Assembly: GCA_965199005.1 (NCBI GenBank)
Contig: CBDAQK010000006.1
Coordinates: 1,364,001-1,428,000, forward strand
DNA length: 64,000 bases
Source: LMUY01 sp965199005
GTDB lineage: Bacteria; Pseudomonadota; Alphaproteobacteria; Acetobacterales; Acetobacteraceae
Direction: 5' to 3'
Shown here: one piece after another, positions 31,641-39,545 of the stretch
Layout: the number at the start of each line of letters is the position of its first letter
Numbering within the stretch: position 1 is the first letter of the stretch
Notes under the pieces: model-generated
The model's database searches: none
Told to the model about the DNA's origin: nothing
Seen by the model: the letters and a program-made list of their open reading frames with translations, nothing else
Translations under genes and position numbers: made by a program

Positions 31641-33058
31641 GCCGAGAGGGGTTCCGCAATGTCCTCGAGGGACTTGCCCTCGGCATCCACGCCAAACCGC
31701 ACCTCCATCCCCGCCCCCGCCAACATCAGAATGCCCGCCACGCAATACCCGCCCGACAACGCCCAGGCCGACCCGGCGGCAATCAAGTGCCCAAACAGCC
31801 AAGGCGCCGCCGCCCCGCCGATCAGCGTCCCCAAAGCATAGAACACCGCAATCGCCAGCGCGCGGGTTTCCAGCGGAAAGATTTCGCTGGCGGTCAGATA
31901 GGCCGAGGACGCTGCCGCCGAGGCGAAGAAGAAAACCCCAACCCAACACATCGTCTGCGTCATCGCAGTCAGCAACCCGAGGCCAAACAGCACGGCCACC
32001 GCCATCAGCAAAAGGCCCGAGATGGCGTAGGTGCCGGCAATCATCTTCTTCCGCCCGATCGTGTCGAACAAATGCCCGAGGGCGAAGGGCCCGACCAGAT
32101 TTCCCAGGCAAAGCGGCAGGATGTAGAGCCCGATATCGGCATCGGCTACGCCCTCGTAATGCTGCAGCACCAGGCCGTAGGTGAAGAACACGGCGTTGAA
32201 CAGGAATGCCTGCGCCACCATCAAGACCAGCGCCAGCGCCGAGCGCGCGCGATGCTTGCCCAGCATGGCACCAAACACCAGGCCGAAGCCGAAAACCTTG
32301 CGCGGGTGAATGGTCAGCGACGCCTCGGCCCTGGGCAAGGCGCCTCCGCCGCTATGGCTCACCCGTTGCTCGATCTCGTCGATCGTCCTCTTGGCCTCCT
32401 CCTGCTTGCCGTGGGTGATGAGCCAACGGGGGCTCTCGGGCACCCAATGGCGCAGGAAGAGGATGGAGATCCCCAAGATCCCCCCGATCCCGAATCCCAG
32501 GCGCCATCCCCAATCCAGCGGCACCCAGGCTCCGGACAGCAGCGGGATCGAGGCCGCCGCCCCGGCTGCCGCCCCGCCCCAATAGCTGCCGTTCACCATC
32601 AGATCGATGCGGCCCCGCAACCGGGCGGGCACCAACTCGTCGATGGCCGAGTTAATGGCGGCATATTCACCGCCGATGCCCAATCCGGTGATGAAGCGGA
32701 ATGCGGCAAAGCTCCAGAAATCCCAGGCGAAGGCGGAGAGCAGCACACCCAGGACGTAGATGCCCAGCGTGACGTTGAAGATGAGCTTGCGGCCAAGCCG
32801 GTCTGTCAGCCACCCGAAGAACAGCGCCCCCGCGACGGCACCCATCACGTAGACGGAGGCGACACTCCCCACATCCTGCGCCGACAGCCCCAAGGTCCGC
32901 TTGTCCTGCAACACCGGGCCCAGCGAGCCGACGATGGTGACTTCGAGCCCATCGAGGATCCAGGTGACGCCGAGCGCAATCACCACGAGCAAGTGAAACC
33001 GGCTCCAGGGGAGGCGATCGAGCCGGGCGGGAATGTCGGTCTGTATGGCCCCGCTCAT
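31637..33058 (-). CDS. MFS transporter (metabolite:H+ symporter/sugar porter-like)
   Basis: 473 residues, about 12 transmembrane helices. Signature loop 2-3 FFGWLTDRLGRKLIFN and the second copy FALGHLFDTIGRKKMIAG are the MFS A motifs. FRFITGLGIGGEYAAINSAIDELVPARLRGRIDLMVNG and PESPRWLITHGKQEEAKR are typical of the metabolite/aromatic-acid and sugar porter families. The start MSGAIQTDIP follows a strong GGAGGAGA site; an upstream ATG would add 15 residues without support. First gene of the MFS-MBL-GNAT operon, divergent from the DUF2075 gene. It likely imports the compound handled by the next two genes (inference). Confidence 0.9.
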   Translation of the reverse strand: MSGAIQTDIPARLDRLPWSRFHLLVVIALGVTWILDGLEVTIVGSLGPVLQDKRTLGLSAQDVGSVASVYVMGAVAGALFFGWLTDRLGRKLIFNVTLGIYVLGVLLSAFAWDFWSFAAFRFITGLGIGGEYAAINSAIDELVPARLRGRIDLMVNGSYWGGAAAGAAASIPLLSGAWVPLDWGWRLGFGIGGILGISILFLRHWVPESPRWLITHGKQEEAKRTIDEIEQRVSHSGGGALPRAEASLTIHPRKVFGFGLVFGAMLGKHRARSALALVLMVAQAFLFNAVFFTYGLVLQHYEGVADADIGLYILPLCLGNLVGPFALGHLFDTIGRKKMIAGTYAISGLLLMAVAVLFGLGLLTAMTQTMCWVGVFFFASAAASSAYLTASEIFPLETRALAIAVFYALGTLIGGAAAPWLFGHLIAAGSAWALSGGYCVAGILMLAGAGMEVRFGVDAEGKSLEDIAEPLSA

Positions 33059-33177
33059 GGTTGTCTCCTCCGTTTCCGGGGAGGAACATTCAATTGGGGA
33101 CAAGGTTGCCAGCGCCCGCCGGGCAGACGACCCGACCGCTTAACCCCTGCGGCCGAATCCGCGTCTATGATCCCGAT

Positions 33178-34968
33178 ATGTTCCACTCCAGCCCGCTTGC
33201 ACCCACCATCGTCCCGCCTGGCCCTTGGACGGTGCTGCGCGATTGGCGGCTGCCCCGGCTGCGTCGCCGGATCGACGCGGTGGTGCTGATGCCGCGCGCG
33301 ATCGTGGCCTGCACCCTGCGTGGCGGGCGCCGGCATACTGCGCGGGACCGGGACGCCGCGGAGGATGCCGCGCTTGACCTCCACGACTTCCATGCGGGCA
33401 GTGGCGCGCATCCTGTGGTGCCGCTGCTGGTGACCACTGCAGCGGCCCATAACAGCGGCGCACGGCCCCTGATGCTGCCCGGCGTCACTCCGGTGATGGA
33501 AGCGAACGCCCTGACCTTCGAAGCCACCCTGCGAGACATCGCCGCCGCCAGCCCCTTCGGCCCAGTGCTGGAATCGGAGTCGTGGCGGGACGCTCCTTAC
33601 CAGCCGGTTCCCTCCCTGATCGAGGCCGCGCGGATGCTCTATGCGCAGCATGGCGTGGCCGAGATCAGGGCGGCCCATGCCGGGCACCACCATCTTGCGG
33701 CGACACGGGCGGCGATCGGCGAGGCAATCGCCCTGGCCGCGTCGGACCGCCGTCCGACCGTCATGTTCGTGACCGGCATCCCCGGCGCGGGTAAAACGCT
33801 GTGCGGGCTCGACACCGCCTTTTCCGGCAGTGCCGCCTTCCTCACCGGCAATCCATGCCTGGTGCACGTGCTGCGGGAGGCGTTGGCGCGCGATTCCACG
33901 CTCTCGCTGCGTGCGGCAAGGCAGCGCATGGAAAGCGTCATTCAGGCGCTGCCCGCCTTTCGCGATTGCTATGCGCCGGGTGGCGTCCCGCCCGAGCGGG
34001 TGGTGGTGATCGACGAGGCGCAGCGCTGCTGGTCTGCCGGCCACGCAATTGCGAAGACCGCGAAACGGACTCTCCCGCTGCACGACAGCGAGCCGGCGAC
34101 GCTGCTGGACATCATGGCACGGCGGGACGATGGCGCCGTCATCCTCTGCCTGGTCGGCACCGGCCAGGAAATCCATGACGGCGAAGGCGGCCTCGCGGAA
34201 TGGGGCGAGGCGCTGAGGACGCGGCCGGCATGGCGTGTATTGGCGCCGCCGGACTCCACGCGTGCTGCCATCGCACGGCACCGCCTGCCCGCCTTGCCCA
34301 GCCTCCAGACCGACCCGGCGTTCAACCTCGACGTGCCGCTCCGCTCGCTGCGCTGTGCCGCGGTGCCTGCCTGGGTGGACGCCGTCTTGGCAGGCGACGC
34401 AACGGCGGCGCGTGTCTTGGCGCGCAATGGTGTGCCGTTCAGTGTCACCCGTGAGTTGCCCGTCATGCGCACGCGGCTGCGGCTTGCCTGCCGGGGCACC
34501 CGCCGGGCCGGACTGCTCTGCTCCTCCGCAGCCCGTCGGTTGCGGGCGGAGGGGCTGGGGGCGACCCTCCCGCATGACGATCCCGGCGCCGTCACGCGCT
34601 GGTTTTTGGACCGGTTCCCGGACGTCCGCGCCTCCGACGCCTTGGAGGTGGCAGCCACCGAGTTCTTTGCCCAGGGACTGGAGCTGGACGCTGCCGGGCT
34701 GTGCTGGGATGGCGATCTGATCTGGGACGGCGCGGCGTGGCAAAGCCGGGCGTTTCGTGGCACTGGCTGGACACGCCCACGCAGCGCCGGCAAGCGCTTG
34801 AACAAACTCAACGCCTACCGTGTCCTGATGACGCGGGCGCGCTACGAAACGGTGATCTGGGTCCCCCAGGGCAGCCCGGATGACCCGACGCGCGACCCGG
34901 CCACGCTGGACGCGGTTGCCCGCTATCTGCTGTCCTGTGGTGCGCACCGGCTGGGAGCCGTCCGATGA
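33178..34968 (+). CDS. DUF2075 P-loop ATPase (superfamily 1 helicase-like)
   Basis: 596 residues from ATG 33178; earlier in-frame starts overlap the divergent promoter region and are less likely. Walker A is GIPGAGKT (200-207), Walker B is VVVIDEAQ (275-282), and late helicase-like boxes are visible (SAGKRLNKLNAYRVLMTRARYETVIWVP near the C-terminus, the usual TRA.... motif VI). The N-terminal 190 residues are the nuclease-like extension found in DUF2075 proteins. Such proteins occur in defence islands and as orphan repair-type ATPases. No restriction or toxin genes flank it here. The stop overlaps the exonuclease/phosphatase gene by four bases, so the pair is coupled. Confidence 0.8.
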   Translation: MFHSSPLAPTIVPPGPWTVLRDWRLPRLRRRIDAVVLMPRAIVACTLRGGRRHTARDRDAAEDAALDLHDFHAGSGAHPVVPLLVTTAAAHNSGARPLMLPGVTPVMEANALTFEATLRDIAAASPFGPVLESESWRDAPYQPVPSLIEAARMLYAQHGVAEIRAAHAGHHHLAATRAAIGEAIALAASDRRPTVMFVTGIPGAGKTLCGLDTAFSGSAAFLTGNPCLVHVLREALARDSTLSLRAARQRMESVIQALPAFRDCYAPGGVPPERVVVIDEAQRCWSAGHAIAKTAKRTLPLHDSEPATLLDIMARRDDGAVILCLVGTGQEIHDGEGGLAEWGEALRTRPAWRVLAPPDSTRAAIARHRLPALPSLQTDPAFNLDVPLRSLRCAAVPAWVDAVLAGDATAARVLARNGVPFSVTRELPVMRTRLRLACRGTRRAGLLCSSAARRLRAEGLGATLPHDDPGAVTRWFLDRFPDVRASDALEVAATEFFAQGLELDAAGLCWDGDLIWDGAAWQSRAFRGTGWTRPRSAGKRLNKLNAYRVLMTRARYETVIWVPQGSPDDPTRDPATLDAVARYLLSCGAHRLGAVR

Positions 34969-35828
34969 TGCGAAACGCCATCCTTGCCGCGTCCTTGTCG
35001 CTGGGCCTGGTGTTGCCGGTCCGGGCGGCTGATCTGAAGGTGGCCACCTGGAATATGGAGTGGCTGACGTCGCGCAGTGCCGGTGACCCGATCCTGCCCA
35101 GTGATGTCCTGCCGAAGACCGCCGGCGACCGGGCCGTGTTGCGCGGCTACGCCTCAGCCCTGAATGCCGACATCGTGGCCTTGCAGGAGGTCGACGGACC
35201 GGGCGTCGCCGCGACGGTGTTCACACCCGACCGCTACACGCTGTATTTCACTCATGACGACGTGGTGCAGCGGGTCGGGGTGGCCGTCCGCAATGGCATC
35301 CACGTGCAGCAAAACCCGGACCTGACCGGGCTCGACGTCATTCCAGACGCGAAATTCCATCTCCGCAGCGGCGCCGACCTCACGCTGCAGCTGCCGTCCG
35401 GACCGATCCGGTTGCTGGCCATCCACCTCAAGACCGGATGCCAGCGCGACCGGCTGGACAGCAGCCGGCGTCCGCAATGCGAGACCCTGCGCAGCCAGAT
35501 TCCGGTGCTGCAGGGATGGATCGCGCAACGCCGGCGGGAGGGCGTGCCGTTCATCATCCTCGGCGACTTCAACCGCTGGATGGATGCCTCAGACGGGATG
35601 CTCGCTGCGTTGGAGGACACCGCCCCGTTGACCCGCGCCACGGAGGGGCATGACAGCCCTTGCTGGGGCGGGGAGCATTTCATCGACCATATCTTGGCCG
35701 GCGGTCCGGCGCGCGCCTGGGTCGATATGCAGTCGCTCCGCGTCTTGGTCTATCACGAGGATATTGGCCAAAGGGAGCACCTGTCCGACCACTGCCCGGT
35801 TTCCGTCCGCTTCCATCTGCCGGGCTGA
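34965..35828 (+). CDS. exported endonuclease/exonuclease/phosphatase-family protein
   Basis: 287 residues. A signal peptide (MMRNAILAASLSLGLVLPVRA) precedes the EEP fold: LKVATWNMEWL, DIVALQEVDG with the metal-binding Glu, LAIHLKTGC, FIILGDFNRWM (GDFN motif) and a final LSDHCPVSVRFHL (SDH catalytic His). Such enzymes cleave phosphodiesters in nucleic acids or lipids. Export to the periplasm suggests a nuclease or phosphodiesterase working outside the cytoplasm. It begins with an ATG overlapping the stop of the DUF2075 ATPase gene, an unusual pairing of a cytoplasmic ATPase with an exported nuclease-like enzyme. Confidence 0.85.
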   Translation: MMRNAILAASLSLGLVLPVRAADLKVATWNMEWLTSRSAGDPILPSDVLPKTAGDRAVLRGYASALNADIVALQEVDGPGVAATVFTPDRYTLYFTHDDVVQRVGVAVRNGIHVQQNPDLTGLDVIPDAKFHLRSGADLTLQLPSGPIRLLAIHLKTGCQRDRLDSSRRPQCETLRSQIPVLQGWIAQRRREGVPFIILGDFNRWMDASDGMLAALEDTAPLTRATEGHDSPCWGGEHFIDHILAGGPARAWVDMQSLRVLVYHEDIGQREHLSDHCPVSVRFHLPG

Positions 35829-35869
35829 TTGGGTTAGAACGCTGGGCCAGACCAAAATTGGAGCGTCGA

Positions 35870-36286
35870 ATGCCAGAATATACCGCGCATGCCACCACGA
35901 TCGCCGGCAGGAACGGTCATGTGGAGAGCAGCGATGGCGTGCTGAAGCACGATTTGACCCTGCCCAAGGAAATTGGCGGCCCTGGCAAGCCGAACGCGAC
36001 CAACCCGGAGCAGCTTTTCGCGGCTGGCTATTCCGCTTGCTTCGGTGGCGCCGTCGCAGCCGTCGCGGGGGCGGAAAAGGTCAAGGTCGGGGAAATCAGC
36101 GTCACGGCAGACGTGACGCTGCATGTCGATCCGGGTCCAGACTTCTACATCTCAGTCAAACTGGGGGTGAAGATCGGGGACATCGATCATGCAACCGCGG
36201 AGAAATTGGTGCACAAGGCACACGAAGTCTGCCCGTATAGCAAGGCGACGCGGAACAACGTCAAGGTCGAGCTGGCGGTGCTTTGA
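35870..36286 (+). CDS. ohr: organic hydroperoxide resistance protein Ohr (OsmC family)
   Basis: 138 residues, the usual Ohr length. The two catalytic cysteines are in SACFGG (Cys57) and EVCPYSKATR (Cys121), and the start MPEYTAHATTIAGRNGHVES and LTLPKEIGGPGK.NATNPEQLFAAGYSACF are typical. Ohr reduces fatty-acid and other organic hydroperoxides using lipoamide. The stop overlaps the SDR gene by four bases (TTGA). No OhrR regulator gene is adjacent. The longer open frame upstream shadows the exonuclease-like gene. Confidence 0.92.
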   Translation: MPEYTAHATTIAGRNGHVESSDGVLKHDLTLPKEIGGPGKPNATNPEQLFAAGYSACFGGAVAAVAGAEKVKVGEISVTADVTLHVDPGPDFYISVKLGVKIGDIDHATAEKLVHKAHEVCPYSKATRNNVKVELAVL

Positions 36287-37032
36287 GCACGGCGCTCGTC
36301 ACCGGCGCAACCGCCGGCTTCGGGGCTGCCATCACGCGGCGGCTGGTTCGCGACGGCCACCGGGTCGTCGCGACCGGGCGCAGAAAAGACCGGCTCGAGG
36401 CCCTCGTGGCCGAGCTAGGGGATGCGGTGTTGGCATTTCCGCTGGACGTCACGGATGCTGCTGCGGTGGCGTCGCTTCCAGGCAGCTTGCCGGCGGGATG
36501 GGGCGACGTCGACATACTCGTCAACAATGCCGGCCTGGCGCTCGGCCTCGACCCGGCTTGGAAGGCGAGCCTGGCTGATTGGGACACCATGGTGGCCACC
36601 AACGTAACGGGCCTGATCGGCATCACCCGTGCCTTGTTGCCGGGCATGGTGGAGCGAAACCGCGGCTATATCATCAGCCTCGGCAGCACGGCGGGCACCT
36701 ACCCGTATCCGGGTGGCCATATATACGGGTCCAGCAAGGCGTTCGTGACGCATTTCACGCTGAACCTGAAATCCGATCTGGTTGGGACGAATGTCCGCGT
36801 CACCAGCGTTGAGCCGGGCTTGGTCGGCGGAACGGAGTTCAGCAGCGTCCGCTTCGGCGGCGACAGCGACAAGGCGGCTGGCGTTTACAAGGGCACAGTG
36901 CCGCTGAACGCCGAGGATATCGCGGAAACCGTGGGTTGGCTTGTCGGACTGCCCGAACACGTCAACATCAACCGGATCGAAATGATGCCGACCTGCCAGG
37001 CGCCCGGCCCGCTGGCGGTGAAGCGGAGTTAG
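36283..37032 (+). CDS. short-chain dehydrogenase, YdfG-like (NADP-dependent 3-hydroxy acid dehydrogenase family)
   Basis: 249 residues from a TTG overlapping the ohr stop. The Rossmann motif TGATAGFGAAI, the NNAGLALGL block, the catalytic Ser in ISLGSTAG and Y-x-x-x-K as IYGSSKAF, and VEPGLVGGTEFSSVRF are in place. The C-terminal INRIEMMPTCQ is the YdfG subgroup ending. YdfG-type enzymes oxidise serine, 3-hydroxy acids or malonic-semialdehyde-type products with NADP. Its stop is three bases from the convergent radC stop, so there is no room for a long terminator. Confidence 0.9.
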   Translation: MSTALVTGATAGFGAAITRRLVRDGHRVVATGRRKDRLEALVAELGDAVLAFPLDVTDAAAVASLPGSLPAGWGDVDILVNNAGLALGLDPAWKASLADWDTMVATNVTGLIGITRALLPGMVERNRGYIISLGSTAGTYPYPGGHIYGSSKAFVTHFTLNLKSDLVGTNVRVTSVEPGLVGGTEFSSVRFGGDSDKAAGVYKGTVPLNAEDIAETVGWLVGLPEHVNINRIEMMPTCQAPGPLAVKRS

Positions 37033-37035
37033 AGT

Positions 37036-37752
37036 CTAAGCCAATAGGCCCTCGCGCCTGAAGCTGAGCCAGGCGCCGTTGCCGACGATGATGTGGTCGT
37101 GCAGGACCACATCAACGGTCGATAGTGCATGCCGGATCGAGTCCGTCATCTCCTTGTCCTGGCGCGACGGGGTGGGGTCGCCGCTGGGATGGTTATGCAC
37201 CAGGATGATGGCGGTCGCGTGCAGCTCCAGCGCGCGTTTTGCCACCTCCCGCGGGTAGACGGGCGTGTGGTTGATCGTCCCGCGGGCCTGCGCCTCGTCC
37301 GCCAGCAGGCGGTTTTTCGTGTCGAGGAACAGGATGCGGAATTGCTCCACGCGTTCCCTGGCCAATTGCGCGTTCAAATAACGCATGAGGCCCTCCCAGT
37401 TGGAGAGCACCGGGTTGCCCTGAACCTCTGACCGCATCAGCCGCACGGCGGCCGCCTGCACCGTTTTCAGGGCGGCGCTGCCTGCCTCCCCCATCCCTTC
37501 CACGCTGCGCAAATCCGCCAGGGGTGCCGCAATCGCGTTCGCGAAGGAGCCGAACCGCGCCAGCAGAGCCCGAGCGATCGGCTTGGTGTCCCGCCGGGGA
37601 AGGGCCAGGAACAGCACGAGCTCCAGGAGTTCATGGTCGGCAACGCTCTCGGGCCCGGCGGTGAGCAGGCGTTGCCGCAGCCGTTGCCGGTGGCCTTCGG
37701 CGCTCACCGGGGAGGGCGGAGGTGGGTCCAAACCAAGGGGCAAGCCGGCCAT
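37036..37752 (-). CDS. radC: RadC family protein (JAB/MPN+ domain)
   Basis: 238 residues. N-terminal helix-hairpin-helix region (SVEGMGEAGSAALKTVQAAA) and C-terminal JAMM metal motif in ILVHNHPSGDPTPSRQDKEMT (HxHx7SxxD). Start MAGLPLGLDP, chosen because the upstream extension is low-complexity shadow. RadC proteins were once linked to DNA repair; the present view is a JAB-domain metalloprotease-like fold of unclear role. It is located 14 bases after cdd and in the same direction as recA, but that grouping may be coincidental. Confidence 0.92.
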   Translation of the reverse strand: MAGLPLGLDPPPPSPVSAEGHRQRLRQRLLTAGPESVADHELLELVLFLALPRRDTKPIARALLARFGSFANAIAAPLADLRSVEGMGEAGSAALKTVQAAAVRLMRSEVQGNPVLSNWEGLMRYLNAQLARERVEQFRILFLDTKNRLLADEAQARGTINHTPVYPREVAKRALELHATAIILVHNHPSGDPTPSRQDKEMTDSIRHALSTVDVVLHDHIIVGNGAWLSFRREGLLA

Positions 37753-37766
37753 GCCGCGCGTCCCGC

Positions 37767-38177
37767 CTAGCGTTGGTAGGGTCGCGGCAGCAGCACCCGT
37801 AGCGCTAGGCGCTCCCAGCCCTCCGGCCCTGGCACGATCACCTCTGCATCCGGCGCGAAATCCGTCAGCATCTCCCGGCAGGCGCCGCAAGGGGACACGA
37901 CCGCGATGTCACGCACAGACTCCTCCGGCTTGGGATGCCGGACGGCGACCGCGCATTCCACCGTGCCATCGCCCTCCAGAATGGCACGGCCAAGTGCGAC
38001 CGCCTCGGCGCAGACGGCAAGCCGGCCCACGGTGGCACCCAAATGCACGCCGGTCCAGATGCGGCCATCCCGGGATCGCAATGCGGCGCCCACGGTGTGC
38101 CAATGCGGACGGTAATGCCGCACGAGCACGGCACGGGCCGCTTCGACCAGGTCCACATCGGCTTTATCAAGGCTCAC
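37767..38177 (-). CDS. cdd: cytidine deaminase
   Basis: 136 residues from a GTG overlapping the recA stop (GTGA). Zinc-binding and catalytic motifs are CAEAVALG (Cys-Ala-Glu) and PCGACREML (PCxxC). It deaminates cytidine and deoxycytidine to uridine in pyrimidine salvage. The start lies inside the recA end, so expression is probably coupled to it. Start alternatives upstream are shadows of recA. Confidence 0.9.
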   Translation of the reverse strand: MSLDKADVDLVEAARAVLVRHYRPHWHTVGAALRSRDGRIWTGVHLGATVGRLAVCAEAVALGRAILEGDGTVECAVAVRHPKPEESVRDIAVVSPCGACREMLTDFAPDAEVIVPGPEGWERLALRVLLPRPYQR

Positions 38178-39211
38178 TCTGCGGCTTCGGCTTCCTCGCC
38201 CTCGTCTGGGGCAACCATCAGCGCCTTCTCGACGACGATCGCCTGGTCGCGGATCCGCTTCTCGATGCTGCTGGCGACGTCCGGATGGTCCTTCAGGAAG
38301 ACCTTGGCGTTTTCCCTGCCCTGCCCGATGCGCTGGCTGTCGTAGGAGAACCACGAGCCCGACTTCTCCACGACCCCGGCCTTGACGCCCAAATCGATCA
38401 GTTCGCCCCGCTTGCTGATGCCTTCGCCATACATGATGTCGAACTCGACCTGCCGGAATGGCGGCGCCAATTTGTTCTTCACCACCTTCACCCGGGTTTG
38501 GTTCCCGGTGACCTCGTCGCGGTCCTTGATGGCGCCGATGCGGCGGATTTCCATGCGGATCGAGGCGTAGAATTTGAGCGCATTGCCGCCAGTGGTGGTT
38601 TCCGGATTGCCGAACATGACGCCGATCTTGAGCCGGATTTGGTTCAGGAAGATCAGCATCGTCTTTGACTTGGAAACGCTGCCGGTCAGCTTACGCAGAG
38701 CCTGGCTCATCAGCCGAGCATGCAGGCCGACATGGGTGTCCCCCATCTCCCCTTCCAACTCGGCCCGCGGCACCAAGGCTGCAACGCTGTCGATCACGAC
38801 GATGTCGATGGCACCCGAGCGCACCAAGGTGTCGCAGATTTCCAGCGCCTGCTCGCCGCCATCGGGCTGGGAGAGCAGCAGGTTGTCGACGTCGACACCC
38901 AGCTTGCGGGCATAGATCGGGTCGAGCGCATGTTCGGCATCGATGAAGGCGCAGGTGCCACCCCGCTTCTGCGCCTCGGCGATCGCGTGCAGGGCAAGCG
39001 TGGTCTTGCCTGAGCTTTCGGGGCCATAGATCTCGACGATGCGGCCGCGGGGAAAGCCGCCGATGCCGATCGCCATATCCAGCCCAAGCGAGCCGGATGA
39101 TATCACGTCGATCTGTTCATCCGCCCGTGCGCCCATTCGCATGATGGAGCCTTTGCCGAACGCCCGTTCGATTTGGCTGAGGGCGGCATCCAGCGCCTTG
39201 TTCCTGTCCAT
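38174..39211 (-). CDS. recA: recombinase RecA
   Basis: 345 residues, the standard size. Walker A GPESSGKT, Walker B and L1/L2 loops (VIDSVAALVPRAELEGEMGDTH; NQIRLKIGVMFGNPETTTGGNALKFYASIRMEIRRIG) and the acidic C-terminus are all recognisable. RecA forms filaments on single-stranded DNA for recombination and SOS induction. Starts at MDRNKALDAALSQIERAFGKGS. A GTTC-N4-GAAC palindrome lies about 160 bases upstream, but the usual alphaproteobacterial SOS box GTTC-N7-GTTC was not found. Confidence 0.98.
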   Translation of the reverse strand: MDRNKALDAALSQIERAFGKGSIMRMGARADEQIDVISSGSLGLDMAIGIGGFPRGRIVEIYGPESSGKTTLALHAIAEAQKRGGTCAFIDAEHALDPIYARKLGVDVDNLLLSQPDGGEQALEICDTLVRSGAIDIVVIDSVAALVPRAELEGEMGDTHVGLHARLMSQALRKLTGSVSKSKTMLIFLNQIRLKIGVMFGNPETTTGGNALKFYASIRMEIRRIGAIKDRDEVTGNQTRVKVVKNKLAPPFRQVEFDIMYGEGISKRGELIDLGVKAGVVEKSGSWFSYDSQRIGQGRENAKVFLKDHPDVASSIEKRIRDQAIVVEKALMVAPDEGEEAEAAE

Positions 39212-39366
39212 GGGGGATTCCTTGTGTCTGGCGAACCGCCGGCGACACGCGACTGTGTCACCGGCCCGAAAGATGCCGCAACCGTGGCGAGCGAGGCAGT
39301 ATGTCCGAGTGTTCTGCTTCTAGCGCGTTTGCCCGTTCAAAGGCGTTAATAAACCGTGCTTCTTCC

Positions 39367-39378
39367 GTTCACAAGAAC
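39367..39378. promoter_or_regulatory. GTTC-N4-GAAC palindrome upstream of recA
   Basis: GTTCACAAGAAC is a perfect short palindrome upstream of recA. Its half-sites equal those of the alphaproteobacterial LexA box, but they are inverted and four bases apart rather than direct repeats seven apart. A regulator site is possible; the identity is unknown. Confidence 0.25.
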
Positions 39379-39396
39379 AAATAGTGTCCGGACCTT

Positions 39397-39450
39397 CTAG
39401 GGCTTGTCCGACATCAATCGGATTGATTGGCGGCGTCGACAAGCCCTAAG
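39397..39450. repeat. nested palindrome downstream of the CckA-like gene
   Basis: Outer arms TAGGGCTTGTC (39398-39408) and GACAAGCCCTA (39438-39448) are perfect inverted repeats of 11 bases. Between them ATCAATC-G-GATTGAT is itself a perfect palindrome. It can fold as one large cruciform or RNA hairpin. Without a T-tract it does not look like a classic terminator; a repeat element or bidirectional terminator are both possible. Confidence 0.5.
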
Positions 39451-39545
39451 CCTTCGTTGTCAGCGGCAGCTTTGTCGACGTGCCGACGCACTTATTTGCG
39501 ACGCTGCCTGAGAGGCCCACGCAAGGGGCTCACGGAAAAAGCTAG

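Larger units (their letters stand above)
39212..39545. other. 334-base gap between recA and the CckA-like gene
   Basis: It holds the recA promoter side (39212 to about 39380) and the nested palindrome listed separately (39397-39450). No gene is seen. A 12-base palindrome GTTC-ACAA-GAAC lies near 39367-39378. Confidence 0.5.

Noticed and set aside
39212..39360. Standard SOS box (GTTC-N7-GTTC) upstream of recA
   Set aside because: Only imperfect matches such as GTTC-N6-GTTA were found.
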